Positions 7,901 to 8,525 of a stretch of DNA of 8,525 bases are shown here, piece by piece (positions within the stretch are counted from its first letter, which is position 1; every line of letters begins with the position of its first letter). The notes under the pieces are model-generated. The model saw nothing but the letters and a program-made list of their open reading frames with translations. It ran no database searches and was not told where the DNA came from. Both the position numbers and the translations under genes were made by a program. Source of the DNA: an uncultured Romboutsia sp. (GTDB lineage: Bacteria; Bacillota; Clostridia; Peptostreptococcales; Peptostreptococcaceae); the NCBI GenBank assembly GCA_937907205.1, contig CALESE010000175.1, positions 1 to 8,525 of the forward strand, written 5' to 3'.

Positions 7901-8525
7901 AAACTGGTATGTTTATGGTCCCACTGTTACTTTAGGAACTCCAGCTATAACAACAGAAACAGGTCTTTCAAAAATTACTGCAAAACATGTTGGTGCTTCA
8001 AAAGCAGGTGCATCAGTACCAACAAGTATATCTGCATTTGCTGCAAAAGAAGATAAAGAATTCAAAATATCTGCATCAGTTAGCCCATCAGTTACAGCTC
8101 AATGGGAAGCCTCTGTATCTGCTGATGGTTTGACATCATCTGATTCTGGTACATTTGATACATCAAAATATGGATCTGATAATATATATTCTAGTATAAC
8201 TTATGAATGGGATACAAATGAAACAACAAGTGAAATAACTTGGAAACCTGATATACATGTAGCTAAAAAAGATTATGAAGAATCAATTTCATGTAAAGTA
8301 ACTGTTTTATATCAAGATGGAACAGAAGCATCAGATACATTAACTTGGAAAATAAAAGTACTTGCGACAAGTGTTAGATTTGAAGGTACTTTGAAATGTA
8401 GTGGTAGTAGAACAATAACGGCATTTGATCCACAAACTTACGATACATATGCTTCGGTTGTTAAATATAAGGTTACTGCTACTTCAGGTTCATTAACACA
8501 AGATTGGACTAATTCTTATAATTAT
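4956..8525 (+). CDS. Giant multi-domain Ig-like/BACON-like surface or virion protein, 3'-truncated
   Basis: The frame is open from ATG 4956 to the window edge (1190 residues seen, no stop). The sequence is dominated by Ser, Thr and Asn with short alternating beta strands, typical of tandem Ig-like sandwiches. Several segments end in the Q-[A/S/T]-G edge-strand signature of BACON-type domains: S-I-Y-Q-A-G (326-331), T-V-T-Q-T-G (459-464), I-T-V-I-Q-T-G (608-614), F-T-Q-S-G (722-726) and T-I-S-Q-S-G (870-875), with a weaker I-K-Q-T at 499-502. Tryptophans begin strands as in BACON (N-W-V-S at 199, N-W-L-T-V-T at 635). Residues from about 1000 on form different Ig-like modules without the QxG ending. 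There is no signal peptide and only six cysteines, so a virion protein is favoured over a secreted one. BACON domains occur in gut Bacteroidota enzymes and crAss-like phages, where glycan or mucin binding is proposed. The start shares TAAAATGGCAA with the fibre gene. Fold call is good; function is inferred. Confidence 0.75.
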   Translation, partial: MATEYGNPKFRDSNKNLPFIMNGQPATDALARVVNTVGANNITISNTGFSSNSDYSKTHNNSVNYDKVINSTSKTYRIDWKLKSNVGTHPRKTTSLNYGLLSWFNGGTEGKSNNPVTYTSTKHQLKGTNNFNSSRSLAGLRYFDAKIKVNGLDGDNNKEVVFNTASSFAGDNKQIKGVAQGYYNYDAPYTVFTANSPVNWVSFQTPNGGTSNEISITSSSGDISTGNNAHYLIVSDNSPSVEYGNISGKQTVHYTIDKDESGNSISNTHAGTVTFTSDNDGKAFVTTNTDKTNSTSYPRNTTITYSLTDYNTSSSGISGKLSGAFSIYQAGGIIDPKDPELTYFWKITSGSEYVSDTKIVSTPVNAKQDNGKYQQYSYQNKYIITVKDNSGTIGSITGTPSISSISNPKPLYKIGTFSISGLSMTPAVNTSDRNITVNTKVSGNYCTNFNVTNPSIDTTVTQTGSSWVPNPTVVGRLSITCENPQTDKIDQSNPASFTIKQTSSSNYSSSLSNVILSEGNNEFGYRFGTISASSTNISVSGKIKVEESVNKTFGISGESKSLISLYPETLTFNPGYSKKIDDIRWKLKFTPDTTQNNKQITDVKSSEITVIQTGIPQGSEMSYNPLTISGESSENWLTVTNNCVFNYNDYNNYNQANPNKITLKADPNRTSVNKITVTDTNNSNVYKVQITSASVAGSRKANITLSSSDSNTTLSKTTISDFTQSGENINCKISLSYSSPNGSTNKYVNLIGTGLTISDTNEHNLSIPRGTTGHTNNTLIGLSATPIGDNDSLKIKTSDGSALWWSPNSSTSVGLNIGASGTNLGNYTLSKSSITVSIPGDSQQIPWVRWYSKSEGGSWVKISDEASKLTISQSGSVASATSSSPSLSKRGDAYGLTDKPFKLTRGKPSSASTKVYYKVESSAGSAGTDDSVYIERTDSSTGFGSVKVTASSTNIPITADSSISVGSSDLQVPGSDENTEYANWYVYGPTVTLGTPAITTETGLSKITAKHVGASKAGASVPTSISAFAAKEDKEFKISASVSPSVTAQWEASVSADGLTSSDSGTFDTSKYGSDNIYSSITYEWDTNETTSEITWKPDIHVAKKDYEESISCKVTVLYQDGTEASDTLTWKIKVLATSVRFEGTLKCSGSRTITAFDPQTYDTYASVVKYKVTATSGSLTQDWTNSYNY
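6813..7133 (+). other. Best-resolved BACON-like module (residues about 620-726)
   Basis: The order of elements matches a BACON-type sandwich. An early strand is followed by S-E-N-W-L-T-V-T (633-640), an Asn/Tyr-rich loop (646-654), a strand I-T-L-K-A, then S-R-K-A-N-I-T-L (698-705, the R-x-A-x-I-T element) and a final T-I-S-D-F-T-Q-S-G (718-726). Neighbouring modules are more divergent, so domain limits elsewhere are uncertain. Confidence 0.5.
6891..6917 (+). repeat. Short AT-rich direct repeat encoding an Asn/Tyr tract
   Basis: TTATAAT-type units repeat in frame with codons AAT and TAT, giving N-Y-N-D-Y-N-N-Y-N (residues 646-654 of the giant protein). The unit length is a multiple of three, so copy-number change would keep the frame. 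It falls in a predicted loop of a BACON-like module. Confidence 0.6.

Overview
The window looks like part of the structural (tail or fibre) region of a tailed phage or prophage. It is AT-rich, every gene lies on the + strand, and the genes are packed tightly. The host is probably an anaerobic gut bacterium of the Bacteroidota. This is inferred from BACON-like Ig modules ending in Q-[A/S/T]-G, from starts with no usable Shine-Dalgarno sequence but A/T-rich leaders, and from the SHAEG-type fibre. No hallmark phage gene (terminase, portal, capsid, polymerase) is in the window, so assignment to crAss-like or other large gut phages is only a guess. No tRNA, rRNA, CRISPR array, integrase or IS element is visible.

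Layout. (1) 1-747: the 3' part of a family 2 glycosyltransferase gene, whose start lies before the window. (2) 768-809: a strong intrinsic terminator that closes that unit. (3) 841-3447: an 868-residue fibre or adhesin-like protein. It has a phage-type N-terminus, about 24 SHAEG-type rungs at a basic 14-residue period, a cap-like segment, a second short Cys-containing SHAEG block, a second cap-like segment, and two C-terminal W-x-G...(Y/F)-x-I modules. (4) 3468-4946: an unrecognised 492-residue protein, ending in TAG. (5) 4956-8525, running off the window: a very large Ser/Thr/Asn-rich protein (1190 residues visible) made of repeated Ig-like, BACON-like modules.

Genes 3, 4 and 5 are separated by only 20 and 9 bases and probably form one transcription unit for host-contacting virion proteins. 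The upstream glycosyltransferase could modify virion proteins or host surface glycans, but a terminator separates it from them.

The most unusual points are these. The unknown protein and the giant Ig protein lie in the same reading frame, divided only by one amber codon and three sense codons. The SHAEG array has a higher-order two-rung (28/30-residue) period, with two-residue bulges always in the second rung. The distal rungs switch from HAEG to HIEG/HVEG. The second SHAEG block carries a Cys/His cluster.
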